DNA from: Rhodopseudomonas palustris
GTDB lineage: Bacteria; Pseudomonadota; Alphaproteobacteria; Rhizobiales; Xanthobacteraceae
Assembly: GCF_013415845.1 (NCBI RefSeq)
Contig: NZ_CP058907.1
Location: 2,356,001 to 2,420,000 of the forward strand
Direction of reading: 5' to 3'
Length of the DNA: 64,000 bases
A program made the position numbers and the translations under genes. The first letter of the stretch is position 1; every line of letters begins with the position of its first letter. The notes beneath the pieces were generated by a model. The model worked only from the letters and a program-made list of their open reading frames with translations, was not told where the DNA came from and did no database searches. Shown in pieces: positions 10,932 to 18,832 of the stretch.

Positions 10932-11246
10932 TTAGGCCGCCTTCTTCTTGGCGCCGACGTCAGTGATGACGCCCATGATGTCGCTTTCCTTCATGATCAG
11001 CAGCTCTTTGCCGTCGATCTTGACCTCGGTGCCGCTCCACTTGCCGAACAGCACGCGGTCGCCGACCTTCAGGTCGATCGGGATCAGCTTACCGGCTTCG
11101 TCGCGGCCACCCGGGCCGACGGCGACGATCTCGCCCTGCGAGGGCTTTTCCTTGGCCGTGTCAGGAATGATGATACCGCCAGCGGTCTTCTCTTCGGCGT
11201 CGATGCGCTTGACCACGACGCGGTCGTGAAGCGGACGGAAGTTCAT
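10932..11246 (-). CDS. groS: Co-chaperonin GroES (Hsp10)
   Basis: A 104-residue co-chaperonin that caps the GroEL ring. The start [14 protein letters not shown], the mobile-loop region ([18 protein letters not shown]), GEIVAVGPG and [14 protein letters not shown] are all canonical. ATG 11246 follows AGGAGG at good spacing; the long in-frame extension upstream is spurious because it would cross the promoter. It is the first gene of the groES-groEL operon, and the upstream 250 bases contain two CIRCE-like inverted repeats. Confidence 0.98.
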   Translation of the reverse strand: MNFRPLHDRVVVKRIDAEEKTAGGIIIPDTAKEKPSQGEIVAVGPGGRDEAGKLIPIDLKVGDRVLFGKWSGTEVKIDGKELLIMKESDIMGVITDVGAKKKAA

Positions 11247-11374
11247 GCAAGTCCTCCTAAGTTTCTGAATTGTCTCAGAAAATTGAAATTGGCAGTCGCG
11301 AGCGAAGAGTGCCAGCGCGACACCGACGAGATAAGCGAGGGATTTTGGGGAGACAAGGGCTGCGCGCGAAATTT

Positions 11375-11401
11375 TTGGCACTCGCACGGAACATCTGCCA
11401 A
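11375..11401. promoter_or_regulatory. CIRCE-like element 1 upstream of groES
   Basis: TTGGCACTC, nine bases, ATCTGCCAA: the 9-9-9 layout of the HrcA operator CIRCE (TTAGCACTC-N9-GAGTGCTAA), with 8/9 matches in the left arm and 5/9 in the right. The outer hexamers TTGGCA/TGCCAA are perfectly symmetrical. It lies about 130-155 bases before the groES start. Confidence 0.5.
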
Positions 11402-11464
11402 TCACCGTGAACGAGGATGCGGCAGGGATCAAGCCTTGCTTCGCGGTAGCTTCGCGAAGGCCTG

Positions 11465-11491
11465 TTAGCACTTACTTTAAGTCGCTGCCAA
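11465..11491. promoter_or_regulatory. CIRCE-like element 2 upstream of groES
   Basis: TTAGCACTT, nine bases, CGCTGCCAA: again the 9-9-9 CIRCE spacing, with an 8/9 left arm and a 5/9 right arm. It lies 90 bases further from groES than element 1, between the groES promoter and usg. Confidence 0.4.
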
Positions 11492-11687
11492 CGCTGACTT
11501 TTTCTGCATTTGCTATCGATTTTGCACTTGAGATGCCCAGCCCGGTTGCGTCACATTTTCAGTTGCGCGTTGGTCGCCAAGTGGAGACCGGAACCGGCCA
11601 TCGCGGGGACAGCAGACTGAAGGACGGCATTCCCACGCAATTCCGGTCGCCACTGTTGCGGAATGGCTCGTTCGGGAAGGAGGATTT

Positions 11688-11972
11688 ATGGTCGAACGAG
11701 GTGCAGTTTCTGAAGACTTCAAGAAGCAGGTGCTCGGCTACGGTCTGACGACGGCCGAGATTCTCTATCGCCGCCCCGACCGGCAGTGGCTGCTGCAGAG
11801 CTACACGTGGCAGGACTACGACCTCGCACCCGATTTCCCCGCTCTGAACGACTTTCTCAGTTTCTGGAAGACGAAGCTGGAAGGGCCGCTGTTCGCCGTC
11901 ACCGTCGCGCATTCCAAGCTGATCAAGCCGGCCGAACTGCGCGCCATCGACGGCGTCTTCAGACTGCACTGA
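11688..11972 (+). CDS. usg: Usg protein (trp-associated family, function unknown)
   Basis: A 94-residue protein with the full Usg signature: DFKKQVLGYGLTTAEILYR, then LLQSYTWQDYDLAPDFPALNDFL. In Caulobacter usg lies upstream of trp genes, hence its name; here no tryptophan gene is nearby, so it stands alone. It is small and soluble, with no known catalytic residues. AAGGAGG sits a few bases before ATG 11688. The stretch between groES and this gene (11247-11687) holds the CIRCE-like sites and no other gene. Confidence 0.88.
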   Translation: MVERGAVSEDFKKQVLGYGLTTAEILYRRPDRQWLLQSYTWQDYDLAPDFPALNDFLSFWKTKLEGPLFAVTVAHSKLIKPAELRAIDGVFRLH

Positions 11973-11980
11973 ACTAGCTA

Positions 11981-12012
11981 TTGCCGGTCGGCGTCACTTC
12001 GTCGGCCGGCAA
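11981..12012 (+). terminator. Weak hairpin after usg
   Basis: Ten-bp arms TTGCCGGTCG / CGGCCGGCAA (one G-T wobble) 9 bases after the usg stop. No T-run follows, so its terminator role is uncertain. Confidence 0.3.
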
Positions 12013-12214
12013 CGGATAAGTGGACCGTTGCCTCGCGTCGCGTTCGTCGCGGCAGAGCGACACGTTGAGGGCGGTCCACATTGCATTGCCCGACGTGAAT
12101 GGTGAGCAGGGATCGACTGCATAATGGCAGCGATATGGTGGCGCTGTTCCGAGCTACCGAGACTGGTTGTCGCGATCTTGGTGGGCCTGGAAAAAGTGAT
12201 CGCAGCTCAAAAGC

Positions 12215-13465
12215 TCAGGTCATCACCCCCACCACCGCGCCCATCAGGCAGGTGGTGAGCGTGCCGGACACGATCGAGCGCAGGCCGAGTGCGGCGATCT
12301 CTTCGCGGCGCTCGGGGGCCATTGCGGTGAGGCCGCCGAGCATGATGCCGAGGCTGCCGAAATTGGCGAAGCCGCACATCGCGTACAGCATAATCAGCTT
12401 CGAGCGCGGGTCGAGTGCATCGGCCGGCAGTTTTGCCAGTTCGACATAGGCGATCAGTTCGTTGAGGACGGTCTTGATCCCCATCAGCGAACCGGCGGTG
12501 ACCGCCTGATCCCATGGCAGGCCGAGCAGCCAGCACACCGGCGCCATCAGATAACCGAGCAGCCGTTGCAGCGTGATCGCCTCGCCGCCGACGTGCGGCA
12601 GCAGGCCGAGCACGGCGTTGCCGAGATACACCAGCGCCACCAGCACGATGAGCATCGCGATGATGTTGAGCAGCAGTTCGAGGCCGGCCGCGGTCCCCTT
12701 GACGATCGCATCCATGCTGCTGACCGCGATCTGACCGGGGTCGGCGAGCTCGCCGCCGGTGGCGCGCGCTTCGGTCTCCGGCACCATGATCAGGCTGACC
12801 AGGATCGCGGCCGGTGCGCCAAGCACCGATGCGATGACGAAATGCGCGGCGGCGTCGGGTAGCACCGGAGCCAGCAGCGTGGCGTACAGCACCAGCACGG
12901 TACCGGCGATGCCGGCCATGCCGCCGGTCATCACTAGGAACAGTTCGCTGCGGGTGAGCTGCGCCAGATAAGGGCGGATGAAGAGCGGCGCTTCGACCAT
13001 GCCGAGAAACACGTTGGCGGCGGTCGAGAGCCCGACCGCGCCGCCGACGCCGAGCGTGCGCTTCAGCAGCCAAGCCATGGCGCGCACCACCGGCGGCAGG
13101 ATCCGCCAGTAAAACAACAACGTGGTCAGCACGCTCATCACCAGCACCACTGGCAGCGCCTGAAACGCGAGGATGAAATTGGCCCCCGGCGCCTTAATGT
13201 CGAACGGTGCCGGCGCGCCGCCGAGATACCCGAACGCGAACGAGGTGCCGGCCCGGCTCGCCGCCGAGATCACGCCGACCGCATCATTGATCGCTCCGAA
13301 CGCCTGGGCTGCGCCGGGCAGCTTCAGCATCGCCACCGCGGTCAGAAGCGTGATGCCGAGCCCGATCGCGACCTGCCGCACCGACACACGGTCGCGATTC
13401 TCGCCGAACGCCCACGCGAGCATCAGCAGCGCGAATACGCCGAATCCGGATTGCAGTTGAAGCAT
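12215..13465 (-). CDS. Concentrative nucleoside transporter (NupC/CNT family)
   Basis: A 416-residue inner-membrane protein with about ten hydrophobic helices. CNT-family features are visible: FGYLGG, the FQALPVVLVMSVLTTLLFYW helix, and the conserved core VFLGMVEAPLFIRPYL and MTGGMAGIAGTV. The later VCWLLGLPWDQAVTAGSLMG and YAMCGFANFGSLGIMLGG stretches line the nucleoside/Na+ or H+ site. It imports nucleosides by cation symport. It stands alone, convergent with usg and divergent from the RuBisCO-like gene. Nucleoside import could feed purine salvage, but no nucleosidase is adjacent. Confidence 0.9.
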   Translation of the reverse strand: MLQLQSGFGVFALLMLAWAFGENRDRVSVRQVAIGLGITLLTAVAMLKLPGAAQAFGAINDAVGVISAASRAGTSFAFGYLGGAPAPFDIKAPGANFILAFQALPVVLVMSVLTTLLFYWRILPPVVRAMAWLLKRTLGVGGAVGLSTAANVFLGMVEAPLFIRPYLAQLTRSELFLVMTGGMAGIAGTVLVLYATLLAPVLPDAAAHFVIASVLGAPAAILVSLIMVPETEARATGGELADPGQIAVSSMDAIVKGTAAGLELLLNIIAMLIVLVALVYLGNAVLGLLPHVGGEAITLQRLLGYLMAPVCWLLGLPWDQAVTAGSLMGIKTVLNELIAYVELAKLPADALDPRSKLIMLYAMCGFANFGSLGIMLGGLTAMAPERREEIAALGLRSIVSGTLTTCLMGAVVGVMT

Positions 13466-13645
13466 GTCGTCCCCCGAGCCGAAGCCGATGGGTAGGCCAG
13501 GGCAGGGCGCGCTGGCAAGTCGACTAAAGCGCGGCCCGCCGCGGCTTGGCCGTCATCGCGGCTTCGTCGTGGGCGGCGACAGTGCGGCCGTACAGGTTGT
13601 GCTAGACAAGTCCGACACCTCGGACTTCGCGATATTGGGTTGGAC

Positions 13646-14746
13646 ATGAGCGAGCGGATTATCGTCACCTATCAGGTCGCGGCGGCGCCGGCGGAGATCG
13701 CCGCGCGGGCCGAGGCGCTTGCGATCGAGCAGAGCGTCGAATGTCCGCTGGCGGCGGTGACGGAGCGGCAGATCCGCGAAGAGATCGTCGGGCGGGTCGA
13801 GGCCATTGCACCGATAGGCGAGACGCGCTTTTCGGTGCGAGTCAGCCTGGCGAGCGCGACTGCGCCGGCCGAGCCTGGGCAGTTGCTCAACATGCTGTTC
13901 GGCAACAGCTCGATCCAACCCGACGTCACGCTGGCCGATGTCGAACTGCCGCCGGCCTATCCGGCCGCCTTCGGCGGGCCGAAGCTCGGCATCTCCGGTC
14001 TCCGCGCCAAGCTCGGCGCGCCGCGGCGGGCGCTAACCGGGTCTGCACTGAAGCCGCAAGGGTTGGCGCCGGAGGCGCTGGCGGGCCTCGCGCATCGGCT
14101 GGCGCTCGGCGGCGTCGATCTGATCAAGGACGACCACGGCATTGCCGATCAGGCGTTCAGCCCGTTCGCGGCGCGCGTGCCGGCGGTGGCGCGTGCGATG
14201 CGTGAGGCCTGCGCCGTCCGCGGCGCCGCGATGCTGTACGCGCCGCACGTCTCCGGTTCGCTCGACGACATGCGACGGCAGCTCGACGTCGTCCGCCGCG
14301 AAGGCCTGTCGACGGTGATGCTGATGCCGATGATCGTCGGGCTGGCCAATTTCCACGTGATTGCGAAGGAGGCCGAGGGGCTGATCGTGCTGGCGCATCC
14401 GTCGCTGGCCGGTGCGCAACGGATTGTTCCGGATCTGCTGCTCGGCAAGCTGTTCAGGCTGCTGGGCGCCGACGCGACGATCTTCCCGCATCATGGCGGC
14501 CGGTTCGCCTATACGCCGGAAACCTGCCGCGCGCTGGCGGATGCCGCGCGGCGCGATTGGCACGATCTGAAGCCGTGCCTGCCGGTTCCGGCCGGCGGCA
14601 TCGCGATTGATCGCATCAAAGAACTGCTGGCATTTTATGGGACCGATGTGATGCTGCTGATCGGCGGCAGCCTGCTGGCGGCCGGCGAGCAACTGACCGA
14701 GCACGCGGCGCGGTTCACCGCGGAGGTGGCAAGCCATGGCCAATGA
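13646..14746 (+). CDS. RuBisCO-like protein (form IV, DeepYkr-type), MTRu-1P isomerase
   Basis: A 366-residue form IV RuBisCO homolog. The RuBisCO fold is recognisable from the TGSALKPQGL strand (Lys136, equivalent of Lys175) and LIKDDHG (Lys161, the carbamylated-lysine position, with Asp163), but the Glu of the KDDE metal motif is His164 and the usual loop-6 lysine is absent, so it cannot be a CO2-fixing enzyme. In Rhodospirillum rubrum and R. palustris this type isomerises 5-methylthioribulose-1-phosphate to 1-methylthioxylulose-5-phosphate in methylthioadenosine salvage. The overlapping cupin gene matches that pathway's next step. ATG 13646 is preferred over a TTG two codons earlier. Confidence 0.9.
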   Translation: MSERIIVTYQVAAAPAEIAARAEALAIEQSVECPLAAVTERQIREEIVGRVEAIAPIGETRFSVRVSLASATAPAEPGQLLNMLFGNSSIQPDVTLADVELPPAYPAAFGGPKLGISGLRAKLGAPRRALTGSALKPQGLAPEALAGLAHRLALGGVDLIKDDHGIADQAFSPFAARVPAVARAMREACAVRGAAMLYAPHVSGSLDDMRRQLDVVRREGLSTVMLMPMIVGLANFHVIAKEAEGLIVLAHPSLAGAQRIVPDLLLGKLFRLLGADATIFPHHGGRFAYTPETCRALADAARRDWHDLKPCLPVPAGGIAIDRIKELLAFYGTDVMLLIGGSLLAAGEQLTEHAARFTAEVASHGQ

Positions 14747-15233
14747 CAACGCAGCAACGCCGCATCCGGCTGCGGGCGAACGAGTTGGGGTCCGCGCGCA
14801 GACCGCGCCGGGTCGCTGGGACGGCGTCGCGGTAATGCCGTACAAGCAGACCGCCGAGGCGCCGTTTCAGGACGTCTCCCGCCAGCTGCTGTTTGCGGAT
14901 CCGAACCTTGCCTGCGAGTGGCGCTATTTCGAGGTCGACGAGGGCGGCTATTCGACGCTGGAGCGTCACGCCCATGTGCATGCGGTGATGATCCATCGCG
15001 GGCATGGACGGTGCCTGGTCGGCGAGACGATCAGCGATGTCGCGCAAGGCGATCTGGTCTTCATCCCGCCGATGACCTGGCATCAATTCCGCGCCAATCG
15101 CGGCGACTGCCTCGGCTTTCTCTGTGTCGTCAACGCCGCCCGCGATCGGCCGCAACTGCCGACGGCGGACGATCTTGCGGAGCTGCGCAAGGACGAGCGG
15201 ATCGCCGACTTCATTCGCACCGGCGGAGAGTAG
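14736..15233 (+). CDS. Cupin, probable 1-methylthioxylulose-5-phosphate sulfurylase
   Basis: A 165-residue single-domain cupin. The metal-binding cupin motif is seen around LERHAHVHAVMIHRGHG (His78, His80, His82) with the second-motif histidine in MTWHQF (His116). Its ATG lies 11 bases inside the RuBisCO-like gene, behind GGAGG, so the two are translationally coupled. In Rhodospirillum rubrum the matching cupin releases methanethiol from methylthioxylulose-5-phosphate and yields 1-deoxyxylulose-5-phosphate for isoprenoids (MTA-isoprenoid shunt). The assignment rests on this pairing plus the fold; substrate identity is inferred. Confidence 0.8.
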   Translation: MANDNAATPHPAAGERVGVRAQTAPGRWDGVAVMPYKQTAEAPFQDVSRQLLFADPNLACEWRYFEVDEGGYSTLERHAHVHAVMIHRGHGRCLVGETISDVAQGDLVFIPPMTWHQFRANRGDCLGFLCVVNAARDRPQLPTADDLAELRKDERIADFIRTGGE

Positions 15234-15240
15234 CTGCGGG

Positions 15241-15660
15241 TCAGCGCGGCGCGATTTCGACTGTGACGGTGTGGCGCTGCGCCGGAGCCTGGTTCTCCCA
15301 GTCGCGCAAGTAATCGAACACCGCGGTGGCGGAACCTTCCTTGCGCGCGATGATGCGGAACGACCGGGTGCCGGGGACACCGACCATCGGCTGGTGCACC
15401 ACATCCCCGCCGCCCTGGCGGTACCCGGCGTCGGAGATCTCGATCAGGTCGAGATTGCGGCTCGCTTTGGTGTCGAGATGCCAGCGATAGCCGGTCGACG
15501 GATTCTCTTTCAGGCTGAAGCTGGCTTCGCCACCGACCGCGAGGCGCAATGTCTCGGCGGTGTCGTCGGCCCGCGGTGGCGCGACGCCTGCGATCAGGAC
15601 CGTGCCGGCCAGCAGCCCGAGCAGTCCCAGTGCCCGAACGGTTTTGAACGATTCCCGCAT
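15241..15660 (-). CDS. Secreted chagasin-family (I42) cysteine protease inhibitor
   Basis: A 139-residue exported protein. The signal peptide is MRESFKTVRALGLLGLLAGT with cleavage after PPRA. The mature domain carries chagasin loop signatures: NPSTGY (residues 53-58, loop L4), a glycine-rich GGG near 83-85 where GxGG is expected, and RDW (119-121) in place of RPW/F. Such inhibitors block papain-type cysteine proteases of predators, hosts or the cell itself. ATG 15660 gives the best signal peptide; an upstream ATG at 15693 would add 11 residues. It converges on the cupin gene, 7 bases away, and is not functionally tied to it. Confidence 0.8.
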   Translation of the reverse strand: MRESFKTVRALGLLGLLAGTVLIAGVAPPRADDTAETLRLAVGGEASFSLKENPSTGYRWHLDTKASRNLDLIEISDAGYRQGGGDVVHQPMVGVPGTRSFRIIARKEGSATAVFDYLRDWENQAPAQRHTVTVEIAPR

Positions 15661-15755
15661 CTGCGCCCCCGGAATGAGGTTCCCGTTGCCCATATCCTTA
15701 TCAATTCATTAACCCAGCAAATGCAACGATCCAACAGATCGTGAAGGGGGCTTCC

Positions 15756-16544
15756 ATGCGGATCGGAAGTGCCGCGTCATACCATAATGACGTCGCCGTG
15801 CTGCAATTGCTGTCACGGTCCACCTCATCGTCCGGGAAGGCGGCCGCCGCGTCCTCAGGCGGCGCGGGTTCGGGCGGATGGGATCCCGCCGGGTCCAGCA
15901 ATGCCGCTTCGTCGCTGCTGACCTACACGGCGGCCGGCACGTTGTCCGGCAGCGCCGGCACCGTCTCCCTGCTCAAGACCATGGCGGCGTCGAGCACGTT
16001 TGCGAATGCCGCCAAGGGCGTGGTCGACGATCAGGTTCGCGCGCTGGTGCGGGACGGCAAGATCGCGACCTTGCCGCCGCCCAAAGATTTCGATCCGTCG
16101 AACCTCAGCACCGCCGAGCAGAACATCTATCACGTGGTGCAGGGACTGCAGAGCCTGTACGACATTCAGCCGAAGACGCTCGACGAAGCGCTGGCCAACC
16201 ACGTCAAGACCATCGTGGACACCTATCCGGAGATGATCGCCCGGATGAAGGATGGCCTCGCCAGCGGTACGCTGCCGGAAAGCGACGGCTGGAAGGACGT
16301 CATCGCCAAGTCCGAGGCCGACCTCGAGGCCGCGCAGCAGGGGCGGATGAAGATCACCGCCGTCGACGACCCCAAGCTGGTGCAGACCACCAACGAGTTC
16401 ACCGTCAGGTTCGACGGCATCGGCTGGAGCGGTAGCGGTACCAAGACGACGGCCAATATCCCGGCGCTGCAGGAATTGACTGGCTCCAAGAATGTGTGGG
16501 CCGGCGGCGGTCCTTACACCAACAACTATGTGATCAGCTGGTAA
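15756..16544 (+). CDS. Unknown protein with Ser/Gly/Ala-rich N-terminus (262 aa)
   Basis: A 262-residue protein I cannot assign. Residues 1-90 are low-complexity Ser/Ala/Gly (LQLLSRSTSSSGKAAA...), with no classical signal peptide. The middle part is helical (TLDEALANHVKTIVDTYPEMIARM) and the end is beta-rich with Thr/Gly (WSGSGTKTTANIPAL, NNYVISW). The N-terminus recalls the protein at 62271 (MSISGIGSYAASIL...), and both look like lineage-specific, possibly surface- or flagellum-exported proteins without a cleaved signal; that is inference. The ATG at 15756 follows GGGGG at normal spacing; a GTG at 15741 is less likely. Confidence 0.65.
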   Translation: MRIGSAASYHNDVAVLQLLSRSTSSSGKAAAASSGGAGSGGWDPAGSSNAASSLLTYTAAGTLSGSAGTVSLLKTMAASSTFANAAKGVVDDQVRALVRDGKIATLPPPKDFDPSNLSTAEQNIYHVVQGLQSLYDIQPKTLDEALANHVKTIVDTYPEMIARMKDGLASGTLPESDGWKDVIAKSEADLEAAQQGRMKITAVDDPKLVQTTNEFTVRFDGIGWSGSGTKTTANIPALQELTGSKNVWAGGGPYTNNYVISW

Positions 16545-16563
16545 TCGTGCTGCGAACGCGGCG

Positions 16564-17322
16564 TCAGCCGCGTCCGACAAACGGCATCTTGGTCGCCATC
16601 ACCGTCATGAACAGCACGTTGGCGTCGAGCGGCAGGCCGGCCATGTAGGCCACCGCATCGCCGACCGCCTTGGCATCCATCCGCGGCTCGGCGATGGTGC
16701 GGCCGTCAGGCTGCGGCACGCCTTGCACCATGCGATCGGTCATCGGGGTGGCGGCATTGCCGATGTCGATCTGGCCGACCGCGATGTCGTAGGCGCGGCC
16801 GTCGAGATTGCTGGCCTTGGTCAGGCCGCTGATGGCGTGCTTGGTGGCGGTGTAGGCGGCCGAGAACGGCCGCGGCGCGTGCGCCGAGATCGAGCCGTTG
16901 TTGATGATGCGGCCGCCCCGCGGGGTCTGATCCTTCATGATCCGGAACGCGTGCTGGGTGCACAGGAACGGCGCGGTGAGGTTGGTCGTCACCACCGCCT
17001 GCCACTGTTCAAGCGGCAGATCCTCGAACGGCACCGGCGGCGCGCCGATGCCGGCGTTGTTGAACAGCACGTCGAGCCGGCCGTAGCGCTGCACGATGGT
17101 GTCGAACAGCGCGGCGATCGACGCCGGATCGGCCATGTCGGCGACCACCGGCAGGCTGACGCCGAACTCGGCGCCGAGCTTCTGGGTCTCCTGCAGCAGT
17201 TCCAGCCGGCGCCCGGCCAGCACCACGGTGAAGCCTGCCTGCATCAGCGCCAGCGCCGCGGCACGGCCGACACCGGTCCCTGCGCCCGTGACGAGGGCGA
17301 TCTTGGTGGTGGCGTTCGCCAT
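16564..17322 (-). CDS. SDR-family oxidoreductase
   Basis: A 252-residue short-chain dehydrogenase with TGAGTGVG (cofactor loop), NNAG, an NNGSIS catalytic-serine strand and YTATKHA (Tyr/Lys). The C-terminal part lacks the usual FabG ending and has a [25 protein letters not shown] segment seen in SDRs of the YdfG/serine-dehydrogenase-like group. Substrate unknown. It starts 33 bases after the GNAT gene, last in the same-strand run that begins with the ATP-grasp gene, but a functional link to that cluster is not shown. Confidence 0.82.
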   Translation of the reverse strand: MANATTKIALVTGAGTGVGRAAALALMQAGFTVVLAGRRLELLQETQKLGAEFGVSLPVVADMADPASIAALFDTIVQRYGRLDVLFNNAGIGAPPVPFEDLPLEQWQAVVTTNLTAPFLCTQHAFRIMKDQTPRGGRIINNGSISAHAPRPFSAAYTATKHAISGLTKASNLDGRAYDIAVGQIDIGNAATPMTDRMVQGVPQPDGRTIAEPRMDAKAVGDAVAYMAGLPLDANVLFMTVMATKMPFVGRG

Positions 17323-17354
17323 GGTGGTCCTCCCTGTGTTTTGGTGTTCGCGCG

Positions 17355-17855
17355 TTACAGTCTGCGCTGCATGTAGCACGCTTCGGCGTCGTAGCTCTTC
17401 AGCTTGGCGTCGAGCGCTGGATCGGCGAGACGGGCGAAGCCCTGCCGCTGCCAGAACTGCACCGTTCCGGACAGCGCCACAAGCGTGATGTTGTCGGCGA
17501 TGCCGGCCGCATGGCGCACCAGCTCTCTGATCACCGCAGAAGCCGCGCCGCCGCCGCGCGCTTCCGGCAGCAGCGCGATGTCGTGCAGATAATAGGTCGA
17601 GGCCGGCAGAGGGACGCTGCCGAGCAGCGCGTTCAAGGCGGGCGGCTGTTTGAGGTGCCACGGGTGGCTGATCAGATAGCCGCCGAGGCCTGGTGCAGTG
17701 TCGAGAACCAAGCAACCGCCCGGATGCAGTGCCAGTCGCTCGGCGAATACCGCGGCGTCTTCAGGATAGGCCGCATGTACCACCGCGGCGATCGCGTTGA
17801 CGGCAGAAAGGTCGGCGGGCGTCATGCCGCGCCAGGTGGCGGTCTTCACAATCAT
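17355..17855 (-). CDS. GNAT-family N-acetyltransferase next to Anbu
   Basis: A 166-residue acetyltransferase. The acetyl-CoA-binding core is visible as [22 protein letters not shown], with the V/I-x-x-x-x-R/Q-x-x-G/A-type turn (ARGGGAA) and the late VQFWQRQGF strand. It starts 18 bases after the Anbu stop, so it is probably co-transcribed with it. A GNAT is not one of the usual four members of the Anbu cluster; it might modify the same substrate or be a passenger. Target unknown. Confidence 0.8.
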   Translation of the reverse strand: MIVKTATWRGMTPADLSAVNAIAAVVHAAYPEDAAVFAERLALHPGGCLVLDTAPGLGGYLISHPWHLKQPPALNALLGSVPLPASTYYLHDIALLPEARGGGAASAVIRELVRHAAGIADNITLVALSGTVQFWQRQGFARLADPALDAKLKSYDAEACYMQRRL

Positions 17856-17873
17856 GATCTTTCGCTCGATGCC

Positions 17874-18620
17874 TCACGCCTGATCCTTGTAGGGCGGGCG
17901 CGGGATGTTCTTGTGGGCGGCCCGGAGTGCGGCGGACCAGCGCGAGCGGAGGTCGTGGAAGTAGGGCTCGCCGGCCTCGATGCGGTGGTTGAGGTCGGCG
18001 TCACAGACGTCGGTGCGCACCACCAGCACGTCGATCGGCAGGCCGACGCCGAGGTTGGAGCGCATCGTCGAATCCATCGAGATCAGGCTGGTCTTCAGCG
18101 CCTCGTAAAGCTCGACGTCGAAGGTGATGGCGCGGTCCAGTACCGGCTTGCCGTATTTGTGCTCGCCGATCTGCAGGTAGGGCGTGTCGATGGTGCATTC
18201 GATGAAATTGCCGGCCGGGTAGATCATGAACAGGCGCATCCGCTCGCCCCTGATCTGGCCGCCGAACAGGAACGACACTTCGTAGTTGATGTCTTCGGCT
18301 TTCAGCGCCTGGGCTTCGGTGGCGTTGACGTGGCGGATCGCGCGGCCGATCAGCTGCGCCGCTTGAAACATGCTGGAGGCGCTGATCAGGGTCTCGCGCT
18401 CGCCGGTCTCGGCATTTTCGAGACCTTCGGTCAGGGTCGACAGCACCGACTGGCTGATCGACAGATTGCCGGCGCTCGCCACCGCCAGGATACGGTCGCC
18501 AGGCTTGCTGAAAACGTGCAGCTTGCGGAAGGTCGAGATGTTGTCGAGCCCGGCATTGGTGCGGGTGTCTGCGACCATCACCAGGCCCTCGCGCACCAGA
18601 ACTCCACAGCAATAGGTCAT
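17874..18620 (-). CDS. Anbu, proteasome-like peptidase
   Basis: A 248-residue Ntn-hydrolase of the Anbu (ancestral beta-subunit) family, related to HslV and proteasome beta subunits. It begins MTYCCGVLVREGLVMVADTR; Thr2, exposed after Met removal, is the likely nucleophile. The downstream TNAGLDNISTFRKLHVF and ILAVASAGNLSISQSVL stretches are Anbu hallmarks. Known Anbu particles assemble as open helical rings rather than closed cylinders. The gene sits downstream of ATP-grasp, alpha-E and transglutaminase-like genes on the same strand, the known Anbu gene set. ATG 18620 places Thr2 correctly; the open frame upstream runs into a repeat element. Confidence 0.93.
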   Translation of the reverse strand: MTYCCGVLVREGLVMVADTRTNAGLDNISTFRKLHVFSKPGDRILAVASAGNLSISQSVLSTLTEGLENAETGERETLISASSMFQAAQLIGRAIRHVNATEAQALKAEDINYEVSFLFGGQIRGERMRLFMIYPAGNFIECTIDTPYLQIGEHKYGKPVLDRAITFDVELYEALKTSLISMDSTMRSNLGVGLPIDVLVVRTDVCDADLNHRIEAGEPYFHDLRSRWSAALRAAHKNIPRPPYKDQA

Positions 18621-18688
18621 CTCGTCCTCGAATACACAGGTGACAGGAAATACGACGGCACGAAGCGTCGATCGGCTGCGGGACACTA

Positions 18689-18794
18689 GAGCATTTCCGG
18701 TTCTGATAGAATCAGAACCGGAAATGCTCCAGTTGTTTGTCTTGACGCGTTTTCTTCACGCGAACCGGTTTCGACTTCGCTCGAAAACGCTCTA
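18689..18794. repeat. Dispersed repeat with a 19-bp perfect hairpin
   Basis: Starts with perfect 19-bp arms (left 18689-18707, right 18711-18729; core TTTCCGGTTCTGAT) around an AGA loop, followed by GACGCGTTTTCTTCACGCG, AACCGGTTTCGAC and GCTCGAAAACGCTCTA. This composition matches a mobile intergenic repeat seen across Bradyrhizobium and other Rhizobiales. It lies between the transglutaminase-like gene and Anbu. Confidence 0.8.
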
Positions 18795-18832
18795 ATCCAT
18801 CCGCGCCGGCGGCCAGCCCCCGAAGGCGCAGG

